A stretch of DNA of 64,000 bases from Pseudomonas graminis (lineage in GTDB: Bacteria; Pseudomonadota; Gammaproteobacteria; Pseudomonadales; Pseudomonadaceae), in contig NZ_FOHW01000024.1 in NCBI RefSeq assembly GCF_900111735.1, forward strand, positions 28,260 to 92,259, in the 5' to 3' direction. The notes below the pieces were generated by a model. It did not search any database, was not told where the DNA came from, and saw only the letters and a list, made by a program, of their open reading frames with translations. The translations under genes and the position numbers were made by a program. Every line of letters begins with the position of its first letter. The first letter of the stretch is position 1. Below are positions 57,096-64,000 of the stretch, piece after piece.

Positions 57096-58472
57096 TTAAG
57101 CAGCTGCAGCGAGCTTGCCGGTGACGAACGCTTCGGTTCGGTAGATGGCGAAGGCCAGGCGCTCTTCGGCGCGTAGCGTGACCATGTTGTTCTCGAAGTC
57201 CTTGTCGTTTTCGGTAGAGATCAGGACCTCCACTTCCATGCGGTCAAAGATCTGCGCGCCCAACTTGAAGGCACCAACCAGGAAGTCGTTTGCCTTCATC
57301 GCCTGAGTGGCTACGACAGGGCGGTTCCACAAGCGAGCCGCGGTGCCGTCTTGTGGCTGACCGATGAGATAGCGACCGGTGTCGTCCTTGAGCAGATCGA
57401 TCAGGGCCCAGTCAGTCGGGTTCAGCACGATGCCATCGGAAGGAAACTCAGCCAGCTCGGCTTGCAGAAGAGCCAAGCGCAGGCGGTCGATGCGCTGCTC
57501 GCCGGTTGCGCTCCAACCCGCTGGAGCGGCGTAGATGTTTGCCAACGGAACCAGCCCTTGCAGGTTCGCTCCGGCGCCGCTGCCGTAAAGCAGCTGGGCC
57601 TCTTCGGTCAACAGCAGCCCGTAGCGAGCACGAGCGTCGATGTAGCTTTGCAGCGCCTTTGCATCGTCGAGGATCTGACGAGACGCCTTGAACAGGTGAG
57701 CGATGGTGCGGACCGGTGCAGTGATCAACGCGGTGGTGATTTCGGAATAAGGCTTGGCCGCCCCTTCCGCCACGATCGCGGCGTTGTTGGTGAAGCCTGT
57801 CTCGCGAACGTACTCGAGCGAGCCTGCTTCGGTTTGACCAGGCGCGACCAGATCGCGAATGGTCGCCCGGCGCACGCCCGGCAGGGCGACAGTGTCCAAG
57901 CGCTCGGTAGCAGCGAGGCCGCCGGCAGAGGTGGTGGTAATTGCGGCGCGCGGTACAGAGACGCGACGAGAGCCACGGAAGGACGAGTTGACACCTTCCA
58001 TTTGATCGCTGGCAACGAACAGTTCACCAGCGGACTTTGGTGGCTCGTTGCGCTGAGTGTCGCGGTTGGCATTGACCAGCTTCTGCTCGGCCTCAAGCAC
58101 GCGGGCCTGGAGCTCGCCCTGCTTCATCAGCAGTTCGTCGACCTTGGCCGAAGTTTCCTTGCTCAGGCCCTCGTGGCGATCAACGTGCTTCTGTGCCGTC
58201 TCGGCATGTGCCTTGAGCTGATCGCCGATTTCCTTGAGGTTGGCCTGGGTTTCCTTGTACTGGGTTTCGATGTCGGCCTCACCGATCTTGCCCATCTGGG
58301 CATTCCAGCCGGTATAGCGGGAGGTTCCGCGTTTCACGAGCGTGGTCGCGAACCCGACCAGAAAAACCGCGCCGCCGATGGCTTGGGGGGTTACGCCGAA
58401 GGTCAGCGGAATCAAGGCAGCGATGGCCAGCACCGCCATCAAGAATGCCGGGGACAGACGAAATTTCATCAT
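57096..58472 (-). CDS. Major capsid protein, HK97 fold, with N-terminal hydrophobic extension
   Basis: It has 458 residues from the ATG at 58472 (GAGG nine bases upstream); a GTG at 58487 overlapping the protease stop has no ribosome-binding site. Residues 8-26 and 31-46 are two hydrophobic segments. Residues ~66-140 form a coiled-coil delta domain, and the HK97 core follows (PGVRRATIRDLVAPGQTEAG near residue 200). From Met60 (58295) the protein would be 399 residues, the normal family size. The adjacent protease should remove the delta domain. Confidence 0.93.
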   Translation of the reverse strand: MMKFRLSPAFLMAVLAIAALIPLTFGVTPQAIGGAVFLVGFATTLVKRGTSRYTGWNAQMGKIGEADIETQYKETQANLKEIGDQLKAHAETAQKHVDRHEGLSKETSAKVDELLMKQGELQARVLEAEQKLVNANRDTQRNEPPKSAGELFVASDQMEGVNSSFRGSRRVSVPRAAITTTSAGGLAATERLDTVALPGVRRATIRDLVAPGQTEAGSLEYVRETGFTNNAAIVAEGAAKPYSEITTALITAPVRTIAHLFKASRQILDDAKALQSYIDARARYGLLLTEEAQLLYGSGAGANLQGLVPLANIYAAPAGWSATGEQRIDRLRLALLQAELAEFPSDGIVLNPTDWALIDLLKDDTGRYLIGQPQDGTAARLWNRPVVATQAMKANDFLVGAFKLGAQIFDRMEVEVLISTENDKDFENNMVTLRAEERLAFAIYRTEAFVTGKLAAAA

Positions 58473-58483
58473 GGTGTGAAGCC

Positions 58484-59326
58484 TCACGCAGGAATTGAGA
58501 AAGAGAGTTTTGGCAGGGGTGCAAGGTCGAGCTCGACAGCGCGAGGCCTGTCGGACGAGGTAGCGTGTTGCGTACCCCCGCCAGCAGCGCGCGGCGTGCT
58601 GGACTTGAAATTGGCGAAGAGTTCGCGGCGCTCGCTGCGGGCCATCCCCGCTTTTGCGAGAGCCACATCCATGGCTTTGAGCGCGTTGCTTTGCTGGGTC
58701 TGCTCGTCTTCGCGTTCGGTAATCTCGTCGGATGACAGCAGTCCGGTTGCGAAACCGAGCTCCACCGCTCGTTTGCCTCGGATGAAGGTCTCGTCGTCCA
58801 GCATTTCGGTGATGTCCACGACGGCCTGGCCGCTGCCTTCCGCGTACAGATCAGCCATTGCCGCGTCGAACTCTTCCATGGTGTCTGCGGTGTTGCGCAG
58901 GTCGTGGCGGTTGCCGACGGCAACGGTCCAGCAGTTGTGGATCATCAGAAAGCCGCTACTCGCGACCTCGCGCTTTTCGCCCGCCATGTAGATGACAGAG
59001 GCAGCGGAGGCAGCCAGACCAAGCACCTTTGTGGTTACCGCCTGGCTGTGCTCGCGAAGACGGTTGTAGATGGCCAGGCCTTCGAACATGTCGCCACCCG
59101 GCGAGTTGATATAGACGTCGACCGGCTTGTCGCCGATGGAGCGTAGGGCGGCATCAATACGCGAGACGGTCACACCCTCTCCGTACCAGTCCTGGCCGAT
59201 CACACCGTAGATGGTGATGGTGTCGTTGGTTGATTCCACGGCGGCCTTGATGGCCGGATTCCATTTATCGAGCGCACGCGGACTCAGCTCGCAGTTGAAA
59301 CTGCCAGCTCTGGTTTTTGGTTGCAT
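58484..59326 (-). CDS. ClpP-like prohead maturation protease
   Basis: It has 280 residues of peptidase family S14. INSPGGDMFEGLAIY, the nucleophile segment GLAASAASV (Ser107) and LMIHN (His130) give the ClpP-type active site. An extended C-terminus rich in charged residues may act as scaffold. It lies between portal and capsid, as in HK97-type heads. It cleaves the capsid delta domain. Confidence 0.93.
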   Translation of the reverse strand: MQPKTRAGSFNCELSPRALDKWNPAIKAAVESTNDTITIYGVIGQDWYGEGVTVSRIDAALRSIGDKPVDVYINSPGGDMFEGLAIYNRLREHSQAVTTKVLGLAASAASVIYMAGEKREVASSGFLMIHNCWTVAVGNRHDLRNTADTMEEFDAAMADLYAEGSGQAVVDITEMLDDETFIRGKRAVELGFATGLLSSDEITEREDEQTQQSNALKAMDVALAKAGMARSERRELFANFKSSTPRAAGGGTQHATSSDRPRAVELDLAPLPKLSFSIPA

Positions 59327-59329
59327 GAG

Positions 59330-60640
59330 TTAGTCCTTCGAATTTGCCGGCTGATCGAGCCAGTTCTGCAGAGCAGCTTTTGCGGCTTGCCCGTCGTCGC
59401 CCCGGCCGAGTTGGTCGATTGGGGAGAGGTTGGTTTGTACGGTGAGCACTGAGGCATTGCCTCCCATCCTTGGGAGGTTCTCCTTCATCCGGCATTCGTC
59501 GCGGGTATAGATGCCGTTCTGCACCATCTGCGAATACAGCGTTGCGCGCGCGGCACTGTCAGCCCGCATCAAGCCTTCAATGGAGAACTCCGGATAGATC
59601 TGCCGGCGCTGCGCAGGCGTCAGTAACTTGCGGCTGATCGCCTCCTCGATGCGGCGCATGTAACTGCGCAGCGTGAAGGTCAGAAACCGCAGCAGCTTCT
59701 GTTCCAGGCCGGTGCCCCAGTTCGAAGCTTTATCGCTGTAGCCAACCAGCGTCGGGTCTACCATGTAGAACCGGCAGATTTCCTCGGCGCTGTATTCGCG
59801 AGATTCCAGCAGTTGAGCATCAATGGGGTTGATGCCAATTACCTTGGCACTAACGCCCTTCTCGAGAACGGGCGACTTGCCGGCGTTCATCGCGCCACTG
59901 ATACGCTGAACGTAATCCCGGAAGTCGTCGCGTTGCTGCTTGTTCAGCGTCTGATCAACTTCGAAGGCGACGGTCTGGTGCATACCGTTCTTGAAGGTGG
60001 CACTGGCCACGTCTTCAGCCGACATCGCGGCGCCAAAGACATCGGCGCCGTAAGCGATGGGTGAGAGCCCGACTTGCCCGTCCAGAGAGAACGCGGGAAT
60101 GTGCATCATGTCGCTGCCGGCGATATCGCGTAGCTTTCCGTTCTTCTCCCGGTACCGGTAGAGGAGCTCACCGTTATCAGCTACATCGAGCTCCACCCGG
60201 TTCGGCAGCAAGAATTCAAGCGCCACAATTCGGCCGCTGATGCGGATGATCTCGACGAAGGCGTTACCCCGCAGCAACATGGAAGCAACTACGGCCTCCC
60301 AGAATTGGACCGCCGTCATTCGGCTATTGGGATTGGTGTTGAGTATCCAGTGCAGGTCGTTGTCGCCGGCCACCTCTCGACCGCCGTCCGGCATTCGGCG
60401 ATACAAGCCGAGGGGCAGCGTGGCGATCGTTTCGGAAATGAGGCGCACACAGGACCAGCAGGCCGCCAGTCGCATGGCCTTGTTGATCGTCACTGTCTTG
60501 CCGTTGGCGGAAGTGCTGCCGACTGTCTGCGCCCATATCCCGGAAGCGCCGCCAGAGATTGATCGCCCCACCCAATCGATGATCGAAGATCGTGGCGCCG
60601 TCACCGCACTGCTTAAAACAGATCGCAGAGACTTAGCCAC
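59330..60640 (-). CDS. Phage portal protein (HK97 type)
   Basis: It has 436 residues from a GTG at 60640 with AAGGGGA upstream. RLAACWSCVRLISETIATLPLG and the EICRFYMVDPTLVG segment are the HK97 portal signatures. It forms the dodecameric DNA gate. The start overlaps the small membrane protein gene by 8 bp. Confidence 0.95.
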   Translation of the reverse strand: MAKSLRSVLSSAVTAPRSSIIDWVGRSISGGASGIWAQTVGSTSANGKTVTINKAMRLAACWSCVRLISETIATLPLGLYRRMPDGGREVAGDNDLHWILNTNPNSRMTAVQFWEAVVASMLLRGNAFVEIIRISGRIVALEFLLPNRVELDVADNGELLYRYREKNGKLRDIAGSDMMHIPAFSLDGQVGLSPIAYGADVFGAAMSAEDVASATFKNGMHQTVAFEVDQTLNKQQRDDFRDYVQRISGAMNAGKSPVLEKGVSAKVIGINPIDAQLLESREYSAEEICRFYMVDPTLVGYSDKASNWGTGLEQKLLRFLTFTLRSYMRRIEEAISRKLLTPAQRRQIYPEFSIEGLMRADSAARATLYSQMVQNGIYTRDECRMKENLPRMGGNASVLTVQTNLSPIDQLGRGDDGQAAKAALQNWLDQPANSKD

Positions 60641-60797
60641 TGGTCAGTCCCCTTCGAATGAAGGCCGCAGTAACGAAGCACGATGAGGCGGCGGCAAGTA
60701 GTGCCCAGCCGACGCCGAGCAGGATGTAAACGCCTGCCACAGCACAGGCGAAGCCCAGCACTGCGATCAGCAAGTAAATAATCGATGCTGTGTTCAT
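60633..60797 (-). CDS. Small two-helix membrane protein between terminase and portal
   Basis: It has 54 residues from the ATG at 60797, which overlaps the TerL stop (ATGA). It is almost entirely hydrophobic: helix one ~6-25 (IYLLIAVLGFACAVAGVYI), helix two ~28-46, then a basic end (IRRGLTSG). Its place in the operon argues for a packaging- or head-associated membrane role. A holin-like role cannot be excluded. Confidence 0.75.
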   Translation of the reverse strand: MNTASIIYLLIAVLGFACAVAGVYILLGVGWALLAAASSCFVTAAFIRRGLTSG

Positions 60798-62527
60798 TCG
60801 AATATTGGGTCCCGGATTGAATCCATGAATCGGTCCACGCCGCCATCGCCCACAACGACTTTCGTCATCGCCCGACCGACCGACATGATCAGCGCAACCG
60901 CGCCATCGATTTTGTTGTCTTCGCCCTGCTTGATCGGGCGTACGACGTCGTTGTTGCCTGGCAGGTGTTTGCCAATCACGTTGGCAATACACCAGGTCAT
61001 GACCGGGTTGCCGTCATGGTGGAACCGGCCGGCTTCGATAGCCGCTTCCAGTTCCTTCATGGGGTCTGACATGTTGGTGTAGTTCTGGGTAATCGTGATC
61101 GGGCTGAAGCCCTCGTCGTCCAAGTCATGGCTCAGACCCGTAGCACCGTGGGGGTCGATGGGTGATTCGCTCAAAGGGGCGTGATGATTGGCTTCCTTCG
61201 TGTCCTCGAGGATCTCGCGGTAATCAATTTCCGCCCCATCGGTCACCTCCAGATGCCCGGAGTTGACCCAAGCCTGGAACCGTTCGGCCATGCGTTTGTT
61301 ATCGGTGTTGTAAGCGGTGTCGTAAGGGACCCAGAATTTCGGCTTGATGCTGTAGTAATGGATCTTTCCATCGATGACACGCCAGAAAAGGCGAGCCCTT
61401 GAGTTCATGTCCAGCTTGCGGGCCAAGTCGAAACCGGCAATCCATTCCTGGCCCTCGAATTGTTCGAGCGTCAGCGTCGTGTCTTCGCAGGCCTTCCAAC
61501 TTTGCATGTTGAAAAAGCCGGATTTCGCGCTGACCCACAGATTGAGATGCTTGGTTTTGAACGTGTTGGCAAATCGCGCTGACCGAATGGCCCTCGCCTG
61601 CTGGCTCTCCAAGTACTCCTGGAAAACCGAAACGCCATGATTCGGATTGGCCTTCGCCAGCATTTTCGGGTCGGTCCAGTCATCCCCCTCGTCGAGCGTC
61701 CATATCCAGCCGAACAGCTCCTCGTCGGGGACGGTGCCGGCCAGCATCTCTACGACCTGGCGGCGCTTGTCGTAGCAAGGCCCTTCGATATCAGCGCCGG
61801 AGGTGGTGATGATGAACATCAACGGCTGACGCCGTGCGCCCATACCGGTCAGCATGGTGTCGTACTGGGCCGAGGTCCGGTGCTCGTGATATTCGTCAAC
61901 GATCGCGCAGCTCGGTGAAGCACCGTCTCCAGGGTCGCCAATGAGAGGCTCGAAACGGCTGAAGTCGGACGGGATATTCATGTTCGAGGCGTTGACCTCG
62001 ATGCCGGCAGCTTGAATCAGCATGGGCGACTTGCTGACCATCAGCTTCGCGGGCCGGAACACCTCCCACGCCTGCTTCTCGGTGGTCGCGCCTGCATAGA
62101 CTTCAGCACCAAACTCGCCATCAGCCACGAACATGCTAATGCCAACACCGGCAGCGACCACCGACTTGCCGTTCTTGCGTGGTATCTCCCAGTAGCTTTC
62201 TCGGAACCGGCGATGTCCACCCTTTTTCTTGACCCAGCCGAAGGTGACGGCCAGGCCAAACAACTGCCAGGGCTCCAAGCTGATCAGCTGACGCTTGAAA
62301 GCCCACTCGCCCTTTGTGTGAGGCAGGAGCTGCATCAGCTTAAGTTTCTTCTCGGCCTTGGCCGGGTCAAACTTGAAGCGGTAACCGCGCTTGCGGCTGG
62401 CAGCCAGGTCGTCAAATTGACGCTGAATAGCTTGGTGAATGAAGCGGCACGCCGGCACCTTTCCTCGGAGCACGGACCTTGCCCACGCCATCGCCTTGTC
62501 GACGTTGGGGTGGGAAAGTTTGGGCAT
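60794..62527 (-). CDS. terL: Terminase large subunit
   Basis: This is the packaging ATPase and nuclease. It has 577 residues. The Walker A-like PRKNGKSVV begins at residue 116, the Walker B SCAIVDEYHEH at about 206-216, and the nuclease acid in WIAGFDLARKLD is Asp367. The start overlaps the small subunit stop by one base. It is of the phage terminase 1 (HK97-like) type. Confidence 0.96.
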   Translation of the reverse strand: MPKLSHPNVDKAMAWARSVLRGKVPACRFIHQAIQRQFDDLAASRKRGYRFKFDPAKAEKKLKLMQLLPHTKGEWAFKRQLISLEPWQLFGLAVTFGWVKKKGGHRRFRESYWEIPRKNGKSVVAAGVGISMFVADGEFGAEVYAGATTEKQAWEVFRPAKLMVSKSPMLIQAAGIEVNASNMNIPSDFSRFEPLIGDPGDGASPSCAIVDEYHEHRTSAQYDTMLTGMGARRQPLMFIITTSGADIEGPCYDKRRQVVEMLAGTVPDEELFGWIWTLDEGDDWTDPKMLAKANPNHGVSVFQEYLESQQARAIRSARFANTFKTKHLNLWVSAKSGFFNMQSWKACEDTTLTLEQFEGQEWIAGFDLARKLDMNSRARLFWRVIDGKIHYYSIKPKFWVPYDTAYNTDNKRMAERFQAWVNSGHLEVTDGAEIDYREILEDTKEANHHAPLSESPIDPHGATGLSHDLDDEGFSPITITQNYTNMSDPMKELEAAIEAGRFHHDGNPVMTWCIANVIGKHLPGNNDVVRPIKQGEDNKIDGAVALIMSVGRAMTKVVVGDGGVDRFMDSIRDPIFE

Positions 62528-63012
62528 CAGCTACTCAATAATTTGGCGAACTCGTTGGTTTCCTTTTCCTTGTTGCCGCCGATCAGCCGCGTGCGGCTGG
62601 CTGGGTCCAGACCAAGCATCGAACCGAAGGTCACCATTTGACGCATCGTCTCGTTCGCCGCGGTCAAGGCAGGGTTCTTCATGGGGCCACCGGTGGCGCC
62701 GGTCACCACAATGCCGTGCGCCTTGATCGAATCCTGCGCCATGCGCCAGTTGTCATAGGCGCTGCAGAAGGCTTCGACGTTATGCAGATCGGTGATCGCT
62801 ACGACGTTCTCGCGCAACAGCTCCGGAACAATCATGTTCCACATGGTGGCCGCCCGAGGGCTGAACCACTCTGGTGGGTCGATCTGGGTGATCTTGGAAA
62901 ACTGAGGCTCGGCAGTGTTCAGCGCACGCTTGCCCGGGTTCCCGGCCAATGCTTTCTTGGCCGTTGGTTTGGGTTTGCGACCACGGCCGGCGACCGTGGC
63001 GGTGCCTCCCAT
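62527..63012 (-). CDS. terS: Terminase small subunit, P27 family
   Basis: It has 161 residues. AGRGRKPKPTAKKALAGNPGKR at the N-terminus is the P27 signature, followed by helices that bind the packaging site. AGGAG precedes the ATG. The gap upstream has three 21-bp repeats that may be its binding sites. Confidence 0.92.
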   Translation of the reverse strand: MGGTATVAGRGRKPKPTAKKALAGNPGKRALNTAEPQFSKITQIDPPEWFSPRAATMWNMIVPELLRENVVAITDLHNVEAFCSAYDNWRMAQDSIKAHGIVVTGATGGPMKNPALTAANETMRQMVTFGSMLGLDPASRTRLIGGNKEKETNEFAKLLSS

Positions 63013-63215
63013 CGCGCAACTCCTGAATTTTTAATTTCGCGGGTGTAAAAAAACGATGGGCAGGCGGTGTCCGCCTCGTAAACCCCTAGACTTTCGACCC
63101 TCCCCCTGCCCCAAAACGGTGCAAGTCCGACGAGCGGTCGGGGAGTTGGCGTGCCACATAGGGCCTGTGACGTGCCACACAAGGCCACTCACGTGCCACA
63201 GCATCCCGCCACGCC
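63013..63215. other. Candidate cos region between HNH endonuclease and terminase
   Basis: This 203-bp gap, without a credible gene, separates HNH from terS. In HK97-type phages cos lies between the HNH gene and terS, so it should be here. It contains a small palindrome (GGCGG-TGT-CCGCC, 63063-63075), C-rich tracts, and the 21-bp direct repeats. The cut position is not deducible. Confidence 0.5.
63150..63212. repeat. Three 21-bp direct repeats
   Basis: CGTGCCACA occurs at 63150, 63171 and 63192, exactly 21 bp apart, so the copies face the same side of the helix. The 12 bases between copies are partly conserved (AGGGCCTGTGA / AAGGCCACTCA). This pattern suits a multimeric DNA-binding protein such as TerS. 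Confidence 0.8.
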
Positions 63216-63575
63216 TCAGCCGTTGGCGCGTGCAGCCTGCGCCTCGCGCGCCGTCTTCAGCTTGTGGCAGTCGTGATGGATCGCCATGAGGTTGCTTGGG
63301 TAGTCAGTGCCGCCATGTGCCAGCGCCACGACGTGGTCGACCTCAGTCGCAGCACGTACCCTGCCAAGCCGCACGCACTCCTCGCAGCGGCACAGGTAAT
63401 GATCGCGGGCGAGAATCTGATCTCGCAGCCGGCGCCAGGGCCTGCCACCGCGGCCTGAGCCTTGCCTGGTTCCCCATGCCTTGGAGAGATCCAAGTGAGC
63501 GTCGCAGTACTTGGCGTTGCGAGTCAGCGCATTGCAAGCTCTCGCGGCGCATGGCTTGAGAGTTCTCTGCGGCAT
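63216..63575 (-). CDS. HNH endonuclease (HK97 gp74-like)
   Basis: It has 119 residues. The HNH core is EVDHVVALAHGGTDYPSNLMAIHHDCH, read here in two parts: VDHVVALAHGG and NLMAIHHDCH. Cysteines in CRCEEC and HDCH would bind structural zinc. HNH proteins next to terminase genes assist TerL in cos cleavage in HK97-type phages. Confidence 0.92.
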   Translation of the reverse strand: MPQRTLKPCAARACNALTRNAKYCDAHLDLSKAWGTRQGSGRGGRPWRRLRDQILARDHYLCRCEECVRLGRVRAATEVDHVVALAHGGTDYPSNLMAIHHDCHKLKTAREAQAARANG

Positions 63576-63582
63576 GTGCGCC

Positions 63583-63711
63583 TCAACATACGGAGCAAGT
63601 CGGCCACTTGCAGCGCGCGAATGCTAAAGCACCGGCGCGGTCGTGATCTTCCGGCATGATCATGGGGAATGGTGGGTAGCCCGGCACTGTGACGTACCAG
63701 GACTTCTTCAC
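63583..63711 (-). CDS. 42-residue phage protein
   Basis: A GTG at 63711 overlaps the Rz1 stop (GTGA). The product begins (V/M)KKSWYVTVPGYPPFPMIMP and ends CKWPTCSVC. Short proteins with the WYVTVPGYPPF pattern occur next to terminase genes in Pseudomonas phages. The Cys triad (34, 39, 42) could bind metal. Function unknown. It is missed by length-filtered gene calling. Confidence 0.75.
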   Translation of the reverse strand: MKKSWYVTVPGYPPFPMIMPEDHDRAGALAFARCKWPTCSVC

Positions 63712-63977
63712 TTGCTTTGGCTGCGCACGATCTGCGCATCGACCTGGTCAGCGCACGTGTCGAGCAGCTTGATGGCCTGATCCTTCAGCTCCCACACGTC
63801 GCCGTTGTCACGCAAATCGGTATCGTCTGCATTGACCCGCTCACACGGGATCAGCTCAGGGGCTTCCAGCCTTATGGCTGTTGTCTTTGTTACCACCTGC
63901 GGCTTTGCCGCGCAGGCCGTCAGGCAAAGGCTGAGCAGCCCAATCACGAACAGGTTTGCTGTTGCGCTTGAGATCAT
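63708..63977 (-). CDS. Rz1-like outer-membrane spanin lipoprotein
   Basis: It has 89 residues. A signal peptide ends in the lipobox LTAC with Cys22 as the lipidation site. After the lipobox the protein runs in a periplasmic segment of mixed charge. GAAGGAT precedes the ATG at 63977. Its start lies within the Rz gene in another frame, the classical nested spanin layout. It bridges to the inner-membrane spanin to fuse the membranes at lysis. Confidence 0.85.
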   Translation of the reverse strand: MISSATANLFVIGLLSLCLTACAAKPQVVTKTTAIRLEAPELIPCERVNADDTDLRDNGDVWELKDQAIKLLDTCADQVDAQIVRSQSK

Positions 63978-64000
63978 CGAAATCCTTCTTGGCCTTTTTG
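63856..64000 (-). CDS. Rz-like inner-membrane spanin, C-terminal end only
   Basis: Forty-seven codons are visible before a TGA at 63856; the gene starts beyond the right edge. The end contains DDLKRNSKPVRDWAAQPLPD, close to the W(A/S)xxPLP(x)xVR pattern at the C-terminus of many Rz proteins. It overlaps the Rz1 gene in a different frame by 122 bp, as spanin pairs do. Confidence 0.75.
   Translation of the reverse strand, partial: KKAKKDFDDLKRNSKPVRDWAAQPLPDGLRGKAAGGNKDNSHKAGSP

Larger units (their letters stand above)
39332..64000. mobile_element. Prophage, left 24.7 kb (HK97-type head, Mu-type contractile tail)
   Basis: A near-complete late operon runs leftwards: spanins, HNH, terminase, portal, protease, capsid, connectors, sheath, tube, chaperone, tape measure, baseplate, fibre, endolysin. 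All structural genes look intact, with 1-4 bp overlaps. The head module resembles HK97 and the tail module resembles Mu gp37-gp48, as in Shigella phage SfV. Integrase, repressor, replication, holin and attR are not in the window. The 39.37-39.52 kb end stretch has no gene. Confidence 0.97.

Noticed and set aside
60633..60797. Holin
   Set aside because: Two membrane helices and a basic tail would fit, but the gene lies between TerL and portal, away from any lysis gene, so a holin call is not supported.
63150..63212. CRISPR-like direct repeats
   Set aside because: The conserved part is only 9 bp with 12-bp intervals that are themselves similar; the unit is far too short and there are no cas genes.
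63524..63739. 71-codon leftward frame overlapping the 42-residue gene
   Set aside because: It overlaps Rz1, the 42-residue gene and the HNH start in another frame, and its composition is Arg/Ser-rich noise.

Overview
The window is about 39 kb of conserved Pseudomonas core chromosome followed by about 25 kb of an integrated tailed-phage genome that runs off the right edge. The gene order pcm-surE-truD-ispF-fghA-adhC-LysR-ispD-ftsB-eno-kdsA-pyrG-tilS-accA-dnaE-rnhB-lpxB-lpxA-fabZ-lpxD-skp-bamA-rseP-dxr-cdsA-uppS-frr-pyrH-tsf-rpsB // map-glnD-dapC is the classic Pseudomonas arrangement. The high GC content, the protein sequences and the REP elements (GGAGCGCGCTTGCCCGCGAA type) point to the P. 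syringae/P. fluorescens side of the genus; the species cannot be fixed from sequence reading alone.

Core region (1-39,281). Nearly everything up to 32.2 kb reads leftwards in tightly packed, often 1-4 bp overlapping genes. They cover isoprenoid synthesis (ispD, ispF, dxr, uppS), lipid A and fatty-acid synthesis (lpxB, lpxA, fabZ, lpxD, kdsA, accA), outer-membrane assembly (bamA, skp, rseP, cdsA), translation (rpsB, tsf, frr, tilS, truD), nucleotide metabolism (pyrG, pyrH, surE), replication (dnaE, rnhB) and formaldehyde detoxification (adhC, fghA). map, glnD and dapC are divergent from rpsB. A CPA1-type sodium/proton antiporter converges on dapC. Regulatory features seen are an S2-type autoregulatory leader before rpsB, several intrinsic terminators, and REP-type repeats.

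Prophage (about 39,332 to beyond 64,000). The left end lies inside an ArsC-family gene that normally sits between dapC and dapD in Pseudomonas; only its first ~15 codons remain. A short rightward cassette (39.5-40.5 kb) is followed by a leftward late operon read from 64,000 down to 40.6 kb: Rz/Rz1 spanins, a 42-residue protein, an HNH endonuclease, a probable cos region with three 21-bp direct repeats, terminase small and large subunits, portal, ClpP-like head protease, HK97-fold capsid and connectors, then a complete Mu-type contractile tail (gp37 to gp48 homologues), tail fibre with chaperone, an O-antigen-type acyltransferase, a SleB-like endolysin and an SGNH esterase. This HK97-type head with Mu-type tail is the SfV-like mosaic plan. 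Integrase, repressor, replication genes and the right attachment site must lie beyond the window.

The most interesting points are: a canonical -1 slippery heptamer that would make a G/GT-type tail chaperone pair; a capsid protein with two extra hydrophobic segments before its delta domain; an AT-rich acyltransferase with its own candidate promoter and terminator (a moron) near a virion-type SGNH esterase; and phased 21-bp iterons next to HNH/TerS at the likely packaging site.
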